Shown one piece after another: positions 27,105 through 35,090 of a stretch of DNA of 35,090 nucleotides. The DNA comes from Gammaproteobacteria bacterium. Its GTDB lineage: Bacteria > Pseudomonadota > Gammaproteobacteria > Tenderiales > Tenderiaceae. Location: assembly GCA_021731365.1 (NCBI GenBank), contig JAKFXL010000028.1:1-35090 (forward strand), in the 5' to 3' direction. The notes below the pieces were generated by a model, which saw only the letters and a list, made by a program, of their open reading frames with translations, made no database searches and was not told where the DNA came from. Position numbers and translations under genes: made by a program. Each line of letters starts with the position of its first letter. Positions within the stretch are counted from its first letter, which is position 1.

Positions 27105-28367
27105 TCAGGTCTGGAACGCCGTTTTTAGTTTCTTTGGCACAGAGATATTTTGCAGCCGCACATACTGAGGCAGTCCATGTTTGTAAGGGGGGTAGTCTTC
27201 ACCCTTGATCAGCGGCAATAGATACTCGCGACAGATCTCAGTGATCTCAAAGCCATTACGCGAGATAAAGTTGCGCGGCATCATCTTTTCAACATTGGCA
27301 ACATCCACCAGCCTGGCCGTGCCGATGGTCCAGCGGTAAGGTTTGTTTGATTGACGGACGATGGTTGGCATCACGGCGTTCTCTCCCTGCAGCGCCAGCT
27401 CCACCGCCGCCTTGCCCAGTGCATAGGCCTGTTCAACATCGACTTTGGAGGCGATGTGGCGGGCCGAGCGTTGTAGATAGTCGGCCACCGCCCAGTGATA
27501 TTTCAGGCCGAGTTTAGCCTTAATTATGTTGGCAATCACCGGGGCGACCCCGCCGAGCTGGGCATGGCCAAATGCATCACGGTTGCCAGAGTCGCTCATA
27601 AACCGCCCCTCTTTATCCTTGACCCCTTCAGAGACAACAATGACGCAGTAGTCGTACTTGGCAACGGTCTGCTCCACACGTTTGAGAAATTTCTCCGGAT
27701 CAAACGGGATCTCGGGGAAGAGAATAATATGCGGAGCATCACCTTTCTGTTCCGCGGCAAGTCCTCCCGCTGCTGCAATCCACCCTGCATGACGCCCCAT
27801 TACCTCCATCACAAAGATTTTGGTGGATGTTTTAGACATAGAGGCAACGTCATAGGCCGCTTCACGGATAGAGACCGCTACATACTTCGCCACAGAACCA
27901 AAACCTGGGCAGTTGTCGGTGATGGGCAGATCGTTGTCGATAGTTTTAGGGATGCCGATGCAGCTGATGGGGTAGTCCATGGAGGCGCAAATCTGTGAAA
28001 CTTTGTGCGCGGTGTCTTGTGAATCACCACCACCGTTATAGAAAAAATAGCCGATGTTATGTGCTTTGAAGACCTCAACCAGGCGCTCATACTGCGCACG
28101 ATTTTCATCAAGCCCCTTTAGTTTATAGCGGCATGAGCCAAACGCACCACCGGGTGTATGACGTAAAGCAGCGATAGCCTTGGCACTCTCCTGGCGGGTA
28201 TCAATCAGATCCTCTGTGAGCGCGCCGATGATGCCGTTGCGTCCGGCATAGACGTTGCCGATGATTTTTTTGTGTTTGCGGGCAGTCTCAATAACACCGC
28301 AGGCAGAGGCATTAATGACCGCTGTGACACCCCCCGATTGTGCGTAAAATGCATTCCTTTTCGCCAT
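27105..28367 (-). CDS. pfp: Pyrophosphate-dependent 6-phosphofructokinase
   Basis: Reversible enzyme using pyrophosphate rather than ATP to interconvert fructose 6-phosphate and fructose 1,6-bisphosphate; 420 residues. The phosphofructokinase fold shows GGVTAVINA at the start, NGGGDSQDTA (about 111-120), PKTIDND (140-146) and MGRHAGW (190-196). Lys in PKTIDND (where ATP-type enzymes have Gly) indicates the PPi-dependent group. In autotrophic gammaproteobacteria and methanotrophs, such enzymes can replace the bisphosphatases of the Calvin or RuMP cycle and recover pyrophosphate. AGGGG precedes the ATG. It diverges from adk. Confidence 0.9.
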   Translation of the reverse strand: MAKRNAFYAQSGGVTAVINASACGVIETARKHKKIIGNVYAGRNGIIGALTEDLIDTRQESAKAIAALRHTPGGAFGSCRYKLKGLDENRAQYERLVEVFKAHNIGYFFYNGGGDSQDTAHKVSQICASMDYPISCIGIPKTIDNDLPITDNCPGFGSVAKYVAVSIREAAYDVASMSKTSTKIFVMEVMGRHAGWIAAAGGLAAEQKGDAPHIILFPEIPFDPEKFLKRVEQTVAKYDYCVIVVSEGVKDKEGRFMSDSGNRDAFGHAQLGGVAPVIANIIKAKLGLKYHWAVADYLQRSARHIASKVDVEQAYALGKAAVELALQGENAVMPTIVRQSNKPYRWTIGTARLVDVANVEKMMPRNFISRNGFEITEICREYLLPLIKGEDYPPYKHGLPQYVRLQNISVPKKLKTAFQT

Positions 28368-28598
28368 GTGTCTGCCCCTTTTTGTGGTCTCGTGATCTGA
28401 TGATTAAACAAATGAAGTGGATAAATGTGAAATAGAGACTAAAATTGTTCCATGAATTGATTGACTCGTTATATCGTTAGATGTAGTTTTAGCACATTCA
28501 TACAGTCGTTGAACTTAGTGTGGGTAAAAAAAGAATAAAGTTATTCTAAAATTTTGCCGACAGAATCAAAGCAAATATTACTGAGAGAGAAAGCCAAC
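28368..28598. promoter_or_regulatory. Divergent promoter region, pfp / adk
   Basis: 231 A/T-rich bases between the divergent starts. TTGAAC at 28509-28514 with AAGAAT about 16 bases later could be a weak plus-strand promoter for adk. A purine-rich GAGAGAGAAAG before 28599 is the adk ribosome-binding site. Confidence 0.4.
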
Positions 28599-29918
28599 AT
28601 GAGAATTGTACTCCTGGGTGCTCCAGGCTCTGGTAAAGGTACACAAGGAAAACAGCTCTCAGAGAAGTACCTCATTCCCCAGATTTCTACCGGTGATCTT
28701 CTACGTGCAGCTGTCGCTGCTGAATCCTCTTTGGGCTTGCAGGCCAAAGCAGCGATGGATGCCGGTCAATTAGTCTCCGATGATATCGTGCTGGGAATGA
28801 TTGAAGAGCGATTGGCGCAGCCGGATGCGCGCAAAGGATTTATCCTTGATGGTTTCCCCCGTAACATTCCTCAGGCCCAGGCCTTGGACATCCTGTTGCA
28901 GCGTCTGGGTAAGCCGTTGGATGTGGCCCTGCACATGGATGTCGATTTTGACCTCTTGATGCAGCGTTTAACCGGACGCCGTACCTGCGAATCCTGTGGC
29001 CAGGTATTTAATGTTTATACATCCCCCTCAAAACTCGAAGGGCAGTGCGATAGTTGTGGTGGTAATTTGCGGCACCGTGCGGATGATCGTGAAGAGACTA
29101 TTGGCAACCGCCTGAAGGTATATGAGGCACAAACCAAGCCGCTGGTGGACTATTTTGAAGGGCAGAGCAAGTTAAGGACTGTTGAAGCCATCGGTGAAAT
29201 TGCCGATATATTCAATGGTATGTGCGTGATTCTTGATAAGGTAAACAAGAAAAAAGCGCCACGAACCAAAAAAGTATCGCTGGATGTTGATGCAATTGCC
29301 GCAGCGGTATCTAAGAAAGTGTCAGCAGCAAAAGAGGAAACAATGATGGATGAACCAGTAAATACTCCGGCGGTAGTAGATGAGCCGAAGCCAGCGAAGA
29401 AAAAAAGAGCATCGACAAAGGCAAAAGCAGCACCTAAAAAGAAGGTAGTAGCCGCTAAGAAGAAGGCAGCGCCTAAGGAGAAGGTAGCTGCGAAGAAAAA
29501 GGCAGCCCCTAAAAAGAAGGTGGCAGCAGCCAAGAAGAAGGCAGTGGCACCTAAGAAAAAGGCCGTAGCCAAGAAAAAGGCGGTGCCTAAAAAGAAGGTG
29601 GCAGTAGCTAAGAAGAAGGCAGCGGCACCTAAGAAAAAGGCCGTAGCCAAGAAAAAGGCGGTGCCTAAAAAGAAGGTGGCAGTAGCTAAGAAGAAGGCAG
29701 CGGCACCTAAGAAAAAGGCCGTAGCCAAGAAAAAGGCAGCCCCTAAAAAGAAGGTGGCAGTAGCTAAGAAAAAGGTAGTAGCCAAGAAAAAGGCAGCGCC
29801 TAAAAAGAAGGTTGTTGCTAAAAAAGCCACAGCCCCTAAGGTGAAGGCAGTAGCCAAAGAGAAGGCTGCACCCAAGAAAAAAGCCCCAGCTAAAAAGCGG
29901 GTAGCCAAGAAAAAGTAA
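28599..29918 (+). CDS. adk: Adenylate kinase with histone H1-like C-terminal tail
   Basis: 439 residues against about 215 for a normal Adk. Residues 1-215 are a complete long-form enzyme converting AMP and ATP to two ADP: P-loop GAPGSGKGT (7-15), the AMP site STGDLLRA, DGFPRN and a zinc LID with Cys130, Cys133, Cys150 and Cys153. Residues 216-262 are a linker. Residues 263-439 are almost only Lys, Ala, Val and Pro in patterns such as KKKAAPKKKVAVAKKKA, resembling bacterial histone H1-like and AlgP tails that bind nucleic acids. The frame is continuous, with no frameshift seen. An internal AGAGGA before Met249/Met250 could start a tail-only product. Similarity of the tail alone does not prove DNA binding. 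Confidence 0.95.
   Translation: MRIVLLGAPGSGKGTQGKQLSEKYLIPQISTGDLLRAAVAAESSLGLQAKAAMDAGQLVSDDIVLGMIEERLAQPDARKGFILDGFPRNIPQAQALDILLQRLGKPLDVALHMDVDFDLLMQRLTGRRTCESCGQVFNVYTSPSKLEGQCDSCGGNLRHRADDREETIGNRLKVYEAQTKPLVDYFEGQSKLRTVEAIGEIADIFNGMCVILDKVNKKKAPRTKKVSLDVDAIAAAVSKKVSAAKEETMMDEPVNTPAVVDEPKPAKKKRASTKAKAAPKKKVVAAKKKAAPKEKVAAKKKAAPKKKVAAAKKKAVAPKKKAVAKKKAVPKKKVAVAKKKAAAPKKKAVAKKKAVPKKKVAVAKKKAAAPKKKAVAKKKAAPKKKVAVAKKKVVAKKKAAPKKKVVAKKATAPKVKAVAKEKAAPKKKAPAKKRVAKKK
29343..29345 (+). promoter_or_regulatory. Possible internal translation start within adk
   Basis: Adjacent in-frame ATG codons at 29343 and 29346 follow GAGG (29334-29337), with 5 and 8 intervening bases respectively. Initiation here would give a 190-191-residue Lys/Ala/Pro-rich protein without the kinase domain. 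Confidence 0.35.
29472..29783 (+). repeat. 78-bp tandem repeat within the adk tail
   Basis: Units of 78 bases (26 codons) begin at 29472, 29550, 29628 and 29706, each opening CCTAAG. Units 2 and 3 look identical at every base; units 1 and 4 are diverged relatives. The period preserves reading frame, so copy-number change would lengthen or shorten the tail by 26 residues. Confidence 0.9.
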
Positions 29919-29936
29919 CTGATTTGACTAAAATAT

Positions 29937-30997
<1,061 letters not shown>

Positions 30998-31008
30998 TAT
31001 TGACTAAG

Positions 31009-31036
31009 CCCGGCCACATGGATGGCCGGGTTTTCT
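31009..31036 (+). terminator. Terminator of hemB
   Basis: CCCGGCCA at 31009-31016 pairs with TGGCCGGG at 31023-31030 across a 6-base loop and is followed by TTTTCTGTTT. It separates hemB from aroE. Confidence 0.85.
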
Positions 31037-31064
31037 GTTTCCTTTTTTATCATGAGTGAAGCGT

Positions 31065-31901
31065 ATGAGTGATCACTATGCGGTGATGGGTAATCCTATT
31101 GCCCACAGCAAGTCTCCCAAGATCCACACACTGTTTGCCCGGCAGACGGGGCAGTCGCTTGTCTATGAGGCGCTGCTGGTGGCGGCGGATGGTTTTGCCG
31201 ATGCAGTTGCTACGTTTCGTGCGGAAGGTGGTAAGGGATTGAACATTACAGTCCCTTTTAAACAGGAGGCGTGGGCGCTGGCAGCGGAGCAGACTGAACG
31301 CGCCCGACGGGCGGGGGCGGTGAATACACTCTGGTTCCGTGCCGATGGTTCGACCTTGGCAGATACGACGGATGGCATTGGTCTGGTGCGTGACCTGATG
31401 GTTAACCACTCGATTGCGCTGAGGGCAAAACGTATTTTGATACTGGGTGCGGGTGGTGCGGTACGCGGTGTGCTGGAGCCGATGCTGGCGCAGCAACCTG
31501 CTGTTGTGGTGATTGCGAACCGCACCGCCAGCAAGGCACGTGAGTTGGCGCTGCTGTTTGCTGATCTGGGCAGCATCAGTGGTTGTGGTTTTGATGAACT
31601 CAGTGGTCAGCAGTTTGATCTGGTAATCAACGGTACTGCGGCGAGCCTCGCCGGTGAAGTGCCGCCGCTGCCTGACGATCTGTTGGCAGACAACGCCAGC
31701 TGTTACGACATGATGTATGGCGCAACGGTGACCCCTTTCCAGTGCTGGGCGACGGCCCATGGTGCCGCGCACTCCCTGGATGGTTTGGGCATGTTGGTGG
31801 AGCAGGCGGCGGAGGCGTTTACACTCTGGCGCGGTGTGCGACCAGAGAGTGTGCCGGTGATACGGCAGCTGCGTGAGTCGTTTTTGGATAACGCTGTTTA
31901 G
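31065..31901 (+). CDS. aroE: Shikimate dehydrogenase
   Basis: NADPH-dependent reduction of 3-dehydroshikimate in aromatic amino-acid synthesis; 278 residues. The substrate site is NPIAHSKSP and [10 protein letters not shown] (catalytic Lys), followed by NTLW and DGIGLV. The nucleotide site is [10 protein letters not shown] (about residues 128-137) and the phosphate-binding NRT. Start at the ATG 31065; a GTG at 31056 is an alternative. The stop overlaps that of the AraC-type gene on the opposite strand by 4 bases (TTAG). Confidence 0.95.
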   Translation: MSDHYAVMGNPIAHSKSPKIHTLFARQTGQSLVYEALLVAADGFADAVATFRAEGGKGLNITVPFKQEAWALAAEQTERARRAGAVNTLWFRADGSTLADTTDGIGLVRDLMVNHSIALRAKRILILGAGGAVRGVLEPMLAQQPAVVVIANRTASKARELALLFADLGSISGCGFDELSGQQFDLVINGTAASLAGEVPPLPDDLLADNASCYDMMYGATVTPFQCWATAHGAAHSLDGLGMLVEQAAEAFTLWRGVRPESVPVIRQLRESFLDNAV

Positions 31902-32836
31902 CGCCCTTGTGGTGTTGGGTTTGACGCGGTTAACTGCTGGCGAAACGCGCCGGGTGGCACACCAAACTGACGCCGGAACGCTTTGTTAAAGGCCGCCTCT
32001 GAGCTGTAGCCGACCTGTGCAGAGATCTGTGCGATGCTCTGTGATGGGTGTTGAAGCAGCTGCTGTGCCTGTTGCAGACGGTGACGGGTGAGGTAGGCGA
32101 TGGGGGCGATCCCCAGCTTTGTTTTAAAGCGGGCGGCAAAGACGGCCCGTGACATGCCGGCCTGGGCCGCCAATGTCTCAAGGGTCCATGGGTGCCCTGG
32201 CTGTTTGTGCATGGCCCCCAGTGCGCGGCTCAGCTTTTCATCGGCAACGGCCCCTATCCAGCCCACTTGTTGTTGCGCGTCGCTGCGCCAGTAGGCGCGT
32301 AGTGATTGAATGAAGAACAGATCAGCGAGCCGGTCCACCATGATGTTGGAGCCTGACGAGGGGTGGCTGGTCTCGTTGCCGAGCAGTTCGATGGTCGAGA
32401 CAAGCCCCCTGAGTTCCTGCTCGCTCACCGTAAAATGAATCAGTGGTGGCAGCAGATCAAGCAGATGTGGATAGCGGTTGCTGGCAAAGATAAACCGTCC
32501 GCCGATGATGGTGGTTTTGTCACCGTCACCGCCCCAGCGGAGCAGACGCCCCTGCAGATGTTGCAGGAGATGTTCAAAGGGGGTGGCGTGGCTAAGTGCA
32601 GCATCACGTAACCGAAACGCATCCCCCCGTGTTAACAGGTAACAGCTGCCACGCGCCAGCCGCACCGGTGGCTCGCCATTTTTGAGATCGATGTGGCAGA
32701 CCCCTTCGCTAACAATGCCAAACTTTGTATGGTGGTAGGGGATGAAGTCCAACCCCCACGGTGCCAATGCCTCGACGCGGGTATAGGCCGCCTCTTTGAT
32801 CTTAAGAGAGGGCAGTGCTTCCTGAAGTAGTTCCAT
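31898..32836 (-). CDS. AraC-family transcriptional regulator, cupin-containing
   Basis: 312 residues from the ATG at 32836. The N-terminal half is a cupin-like sensor of the AraC cupin_6 type ([20 protein letters not shown], later HFTVSEQEL). The C-terminal half contains two helix-turn-helix motifs: [24 protein letters not shown] and [32 protein letters not shown]. Such regulators respond to small molecules and often control neighbouring genes. The adjacent divergent gene is the SDR oxidoreductase, whose promoter shares the intervening region, so it is the likeliest target; the ligand is unknown. Confidence 0.9.
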   Translation of the reverse strand: MELLQEALPSLKIKEAAYTRVEALAPWGLDFIPYHHTKFGIVSEGVCHIDLKNGEPPVRLARGSCYLLTRGDAFRLRDAALSHATPFEHLLQHLQGRLLRWGGDGDKTTIIGGRFIFASNRYPHLLDLLPPLIHFTVSEQELRGLVSTIELLGNETSHPSSGSNIMVDRLADLFFIQSLRAYWRSDAQQQVGWIGAVADEKLSRALGAMHKQPGHPWTLETLAAQAGMSRAVFAARFKTKLGIAPIAYLTRHRLQQAQQLLQHPSQSIAQISAQVGYSSEAAFNKAFRRQFGVPPGAFRQQLTASNPTPQGR

Positions 32837-32952
32837 AGATAAAGACGCTCGCACAAGGAGTCAGGACGTCTGGGCATAGTCACCGTTACACCCAGCCCTT
32901 ATTGTTGTGGCTCAGATTAACAGATCCGGCAACTGCCGCCAGGGGTGATGTG
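32837..32952. promoter_or_regulatory. AraC / SDR divergent control region
   Basis: 116 bases between divergent starts, the expected place for an AraC-type operator. No half-site repeat could be confirmed by eye. AGGGG at 32941-32945 is the ribosome-binding site for the SDR gene. Confidence 0.4.
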
Positions 32953-33723
32953 ATGGAGTTGGGTATACAGGGAAAAAAGGTGTTAATCACCGGGGCAACA
33001 CGGGGTATTGGTCGTGCCATTGCCGAGCAGTGTATCAGTGAGGGGGCCAGTCTCGCCTTTTGCGCCCGCCATGAGGCGCAGGTGAAAGAGATGGTTGTTT
33101 CGCTGAGCAGCGCCGGGGCAGAGGTCTATGGTGAGGTGGTGGATGTGGCTGACCATGATGCGTTGCGCCAGTGGATCGGGCGTGCCGCCACGCAGCTGGG
33201 GGGTATTGATATTGTGATTGCCAATCCGAGTGCCTTTGGGGTGGGGGCGACAGAGGCCGATTGGCGTATGGGGTACACGGTGGATCTGATGGGGAGTATT
33301 GTCACCATCGAGTCGACACTCCCCTATCTGGAGGCCGCCGCCCAGCAGTCCGGTGAGGCAGCTGTCCTGGTGATTGCCAGCGTGGCGGCGGCAGAGACTG
33401 ATATGGAGAGTGCCTACGGTGCCTATAAAGCGGGTTTGATCCACTATGCCAAAGGGTTGGCGCGGCGGCTGGCACCCCAGGCTATCCGTGTTAACAGCCT
33501 TTCGCCGGGGACTATTTTTGTTGAAGATGGTTTTTGGGACAACGCTCAAAAATATGCACCGGATATTTATCACACCTATTTGGGGCGTAACCCAATGGGG
33601 CGGATGGGGCGGGCGGAGGAGGTGGCCAACGGGGCGCTGTTTCTCTGCTCACCGGTGGCCTCATTTGTGACCGGCGCTAATCTGGTGGTGGATGGCGGTT
33701 TGACGGCGCGGGTTAGCTATTAG
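32953..33723 (+). CDS. Short-chain dehydrogenase/reductase
   Basis: Classical SDR, 256 residues from the ATG at 32953. The cofactor motif is TGATRGIG (13-20) and the catalytic residues are Ser143, Tyr155 and Lys159 (SAYGAYKAG). Unusually, the structural NNAG motif is replaced by ANPS (about 90-93), though this is seen in a subset of SDRs. The tail LVVDGGLTARVSY fits 3-oxoacyl-ACP reductase-like enzymes, but the substrate cannot be inferred. ARHEAQ after strand 2 suggests NADPH preference. Likely regulated by the adjacent AraC protein. Confidence 0.92.
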   Translation: MELGIQGKKVLITGATRGIGRAIAEQCISEGASLAFCARHEAQVKEMVVSLSSAGAEVYGEVVDVADHDALRQWIGRAATQLGGIDIVIANPSAFGVGATEADWRMGYTVDLMGSIVTIESTLPYLEAAAQQSGEAAVLVIASVAAAETDMESAYGAYKAGLIHYAKGLARRLAPQAIRVNSLSPGTIFVEDGFWDNAQKYAPDIYHTYLGRNPMGRMGRAEEVANGALFLCSPVASFVTGANLVVDGGLTARVSY

Positions 33724-33741
33724 GGGATCCCTGAATATCCG

Positions 33742-33838
33742 CTCCGTTTGTGGTGGGCCTGTCGAACCATGAATGGAGTTTTCTTAGCAGTCGATATGTT
33801 ACGTCACCAGTCCTTCGACAGGCTCAGGACGAACGGAG
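33742..33838. repeat. REP-like inverted repeat
   Basis: Two 27-base arms in opposite orientation: 33742-33768 and 33812-33838. The right arm, reversed, reads CTCCGTTCGTCCTGAGCC-TGTCGAAGG and the left differs from it at a few positions. The GAGCCTGTCGAA core is a widespread intergenic repeat in proteobacteria. It follows the SDR stop and may act as a transcript end or as a REP element. Confidence 0.7.
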
Positions 33839-33892
33839 TCTTAGTATGCACCGCTACTGTTTACCGGTCTTAGTGAGGTTGTGAATAGGCGC

Positions 33893-34471
33893 TTAGGCTG
33901 ACTTTTTCAAAAAACAGGTGAGCAGCACGATACGTACGCCGTTCACCCGTCCCTCAATATGCTCCGGATTGGCGGTGAGTGAGATGTTGCGGACGGCGGT
34001 ACCGCGCTTGGCGGTGAAGTTGGCCCCTTTGACCTCCAGATCCTTGATGATGGTCACTGTGTCGCCATCGTGCAATGGCGTGCCATGGCTATCGAGGGTG
34101 GGCGTTTTTTCATCAATGTGTTGTGTAGTATTGCCCGCCTCGGCCCACTGTTGGGTTTGGTCATCAAGATAAAGTGTCTCTAATAGTTCTTGCGCCCAGT
34201 GCTCTGTGGCTAGCTGTTTGAGCTGTCGCCACACCATCACCTGCACGGCGGGCACAGCACTCCAGAGGCTACCACTCAGGCAACGCCAGTGGTTAACGTC
34301 TACGGTGTCAGGGGTGTTGATCTGGGTCTGACAGATGTTGCAGAGCATGATGCAGTTGTCGGCAGTGAGATCGCCGATAGGCGGGACCTCATATACAACG
34401 AGATTTGCGGTGCTGTTGCAGAGCTCGCAGCAGGCGTTGCAGCGTAGTGATAGTTGCTGTTCGATGTTCAT
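33893..34471 (-). CDS. PhnA-domain zinc-ribbon protein
   Basis: 192 residues from the ATG at 34471. The N-terminal part has a four-Cys zinc site (CNACCELC and later CIMLCNIC). The C-terminal 65 residues are a PhnA/YjdM-type SH3-like domain: DSHGTPLHDGDTVTIIKDLEVKGANFTAKRGT (shown here in part) and GRVNGVRIVLLTCFLKK. PhnA was named for the phosphonate operon but does not have an established role in phosphonate use; cytoplasmic and of unknown function. It is longer than the ~110-residue YjdM because of the inserted middle region. The tRNA-Val gene lies 92 bases upstream on the same strand. Confidence 0.87.
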   Translation of the reverse strand: MNIEQQLSLRCNACCELCNSTANLVVYEVPPIGDLTADNCIMLCNICQTQINTPDTVDVNHWRCLSGSLWSAVPAVQVMVWRQLKQLATEHWAQELLETLYLDDQTQQWAEAGNTTQHIDEKTPTLDSHGTPLHDGDTVTIIKDLEVKGANFTAKRGTAVRNISLTANPEHIEGRVNGVRIVLLTCFLKKSA

Positions 34472-34562
34472 GTGAAGGCTCTTGTGCGCGATTACACACT
34501 GATGTATCTGGCGTGTGGAGGCGTTGGGGCAGAACAGCACGCTGATGAACTACCGGTCTATA

Positions 34563-34638
34563 TGGTGGGTGGTACAGGGCTCGAACCTGTGACCCTCGCC
34601 TTGTAAGGGCGATGCTCTACCAACTGAGCTAACCACCC
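34563..34638 (-). tRNA. tRNA-Val (anticodon UAC)
   Basis: The minus strand folds as a 76-base tRNA: acceptor GGGTGGT/ACCACCC, D-arm GCTC...GAGC, anticodon stem TCGCC/GGCGA with loop CTTACAA, variable GGGTC, T-arm ACAGG-TTCGAGC-CCTGT, discriminator A and an encoded CCA. Anticodon UAC reads valine GUA codons. Confidence 0.96.
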
Positions 34639-34779
34639 GTGATGAGGGGGGTGATTCTATAAGAAATGTAGGGGTTAATCCAGCCTCAAAATCATTACAA
34701 TTTATATATTAATCGCCTTGTTGGCGCTTTGGCCTTATCCTTGTCCCTGATGTACCTGCCTAGATAAAGCGAAACAAAA

Positions 34780-35090
34780 TTGATTCCGAGTCTGAAACCG
34801 CCCAAAGGGCTGACGTTGATTGTGGCCATGACGACCATGATCGGCCCCTTCACCATCGATACCTATCTACCCTCGTTCCCGGCGATTGAGGCGGAGTTTG
34901 GGATCAGTCGTGCCCTGCTGTCACAAAGCCTGGCCTTCTATCTGGCGGCATTTGCCGTATCAACACTGATATTGGGGCCGCTGGCGGACCGGTTGGGGCG
35001 ACGACGGGTGATCCTTGGTTCGTTACTCTTTTATATAGCAGCGTCGCTGGGGTGTGCACTGGCGGACAGCTACAGCCACTTTCTTTTTTT
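34780..35090 (+). CDS. Bcr/CflA-type MFS transporter, partial
   Basis: Runs off the right edge; about 103 residues are visible. It starts probably at TTG 34780, directly after an in-frame TAA; GTG 34822 or ATG 34828 are alternatives. TM1 carries the Bcr/CflA mark FTIDTYLPSFPAIEAEFG, TM2 is LAFYLAAFAV, and the loop motif A is GPLADRLGRRRVIL, followed by TM3. The family exports drugs or small metabolites with a proton gradient. The remainder is outside the window. Confidence 0.85.
   Translation, partial: MIPSLKPPKGLTLIVAMTTMIGPFTIDTYLPSFPAIEAEFGISRALLSQSLAFYLAAFAVSTLILGPLADRLGRRRVILGSLLFYIAASLGCALADSYSHFLF

Noticed and set aside
28599-29918. Frameshift or assembly artefact joining adk to a tail gene
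   Set aside because: The frame is uninterrupted with consistent codon use, and a terminator lies only after the tail; an artefact cannot be excluded without reads but nothing in the sequence points to one.
34563-34638. tRNA-Val as an integration site
   Set aside because: No integrase, direct repeat of the tRNA 3' end or island-like composition was seen on either side.

Overview
The window reads as a chromosomal segment of a gammaproteobacterium. The core gene blocks are gammaproteobacterial in content and order: gpmI-envC-ctpA-yibQ, yibN-secB-gpsA, dapF-DUF484-xerC, slyD, cca with an HD domain, a DUF3581 gene and a pilU-type ATPase. A pyrophosphate-type phosphofructokinase next to a soluble pyrophosphatase, together with an Asp-rich (Pseudomonas-type) HemB, fits an autotrophic or sulfur-/methane-oxidising gammaproteobacterium. 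That placement is inference; nothing here identifies a genus.

Layout. 1-741: gene-poor flank with one small hypothetical gene. 742-1915: periplasmic dienelactone hydrolase-like protein overlapping a group II truncated haemoglobin. 1938-5550 (minus): DUF3581, slyD, a DUF4156 lipoprotein, DUF2058, a small outer-membrane barrel and DUF488. 5743-10925 (minus): gpmI, envC, ctpA and a divergent polysaccharide deacetylase, closed by a strong terminator. 11141-14201 (plus): ArsR-type regulator, yibN, secB, gpsA and a murU-like nucleotidyltransferase. 14252-16983 (minus): a YdcH-like protein, cca and an NDUFA9-like reductase. 17110-18474 (plus): succinate-semialdehyde dehydrogenase. 18524-20094 (minus): an A/T-rich two-gene island. 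20610-22699 (plus): rlmA-like gene and pilU. 22696-26123 (minus): CDF transporter, dapF, DUF484 and xerC. 26291-28367 (minus): ppa and PPi-type pfp. 28599-31901 (plus): adk, hemB and aroE. 31898-33723: AraC regulator and a divergent SDR gene. 33893-34638 (minus): PhnA-domain protein and tRNA-Val. The last 311 bases begin a Bcr/CflA-type MFS exporter that runs off the edge.

Three places stand out. First, the adenylate kinase gene at 28599-29918 encodes a complete zinc-LID Adk followed in frame by a long Lys/Ala/Pro tail resembling histone H1 or AlgP. The tail contains a 78-bp tandem repeat and has a possible internal translation start. Second, the island at 18524-20094 encodes a signal-less protein with a peptidoglycan-binding N-terminus and a glucosaminidase domain, overlapped by 4 bp with a lipoprotein gene; this has the architecture of a type VI-like cell-wall effector with its periplasmic immunity protein. 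Third, PPi-type phosphofructokinase, pyrophosphatase and the tailed adenylate kinase lie side by side, suggesting a pyrophosphate/adenylate energy cluster. Several intergenic repeats were also seen: REP-like inverted arms at 33742-33838, a palindromic repeat near 20480-20587, and four 11-bp units at 26981-27024.
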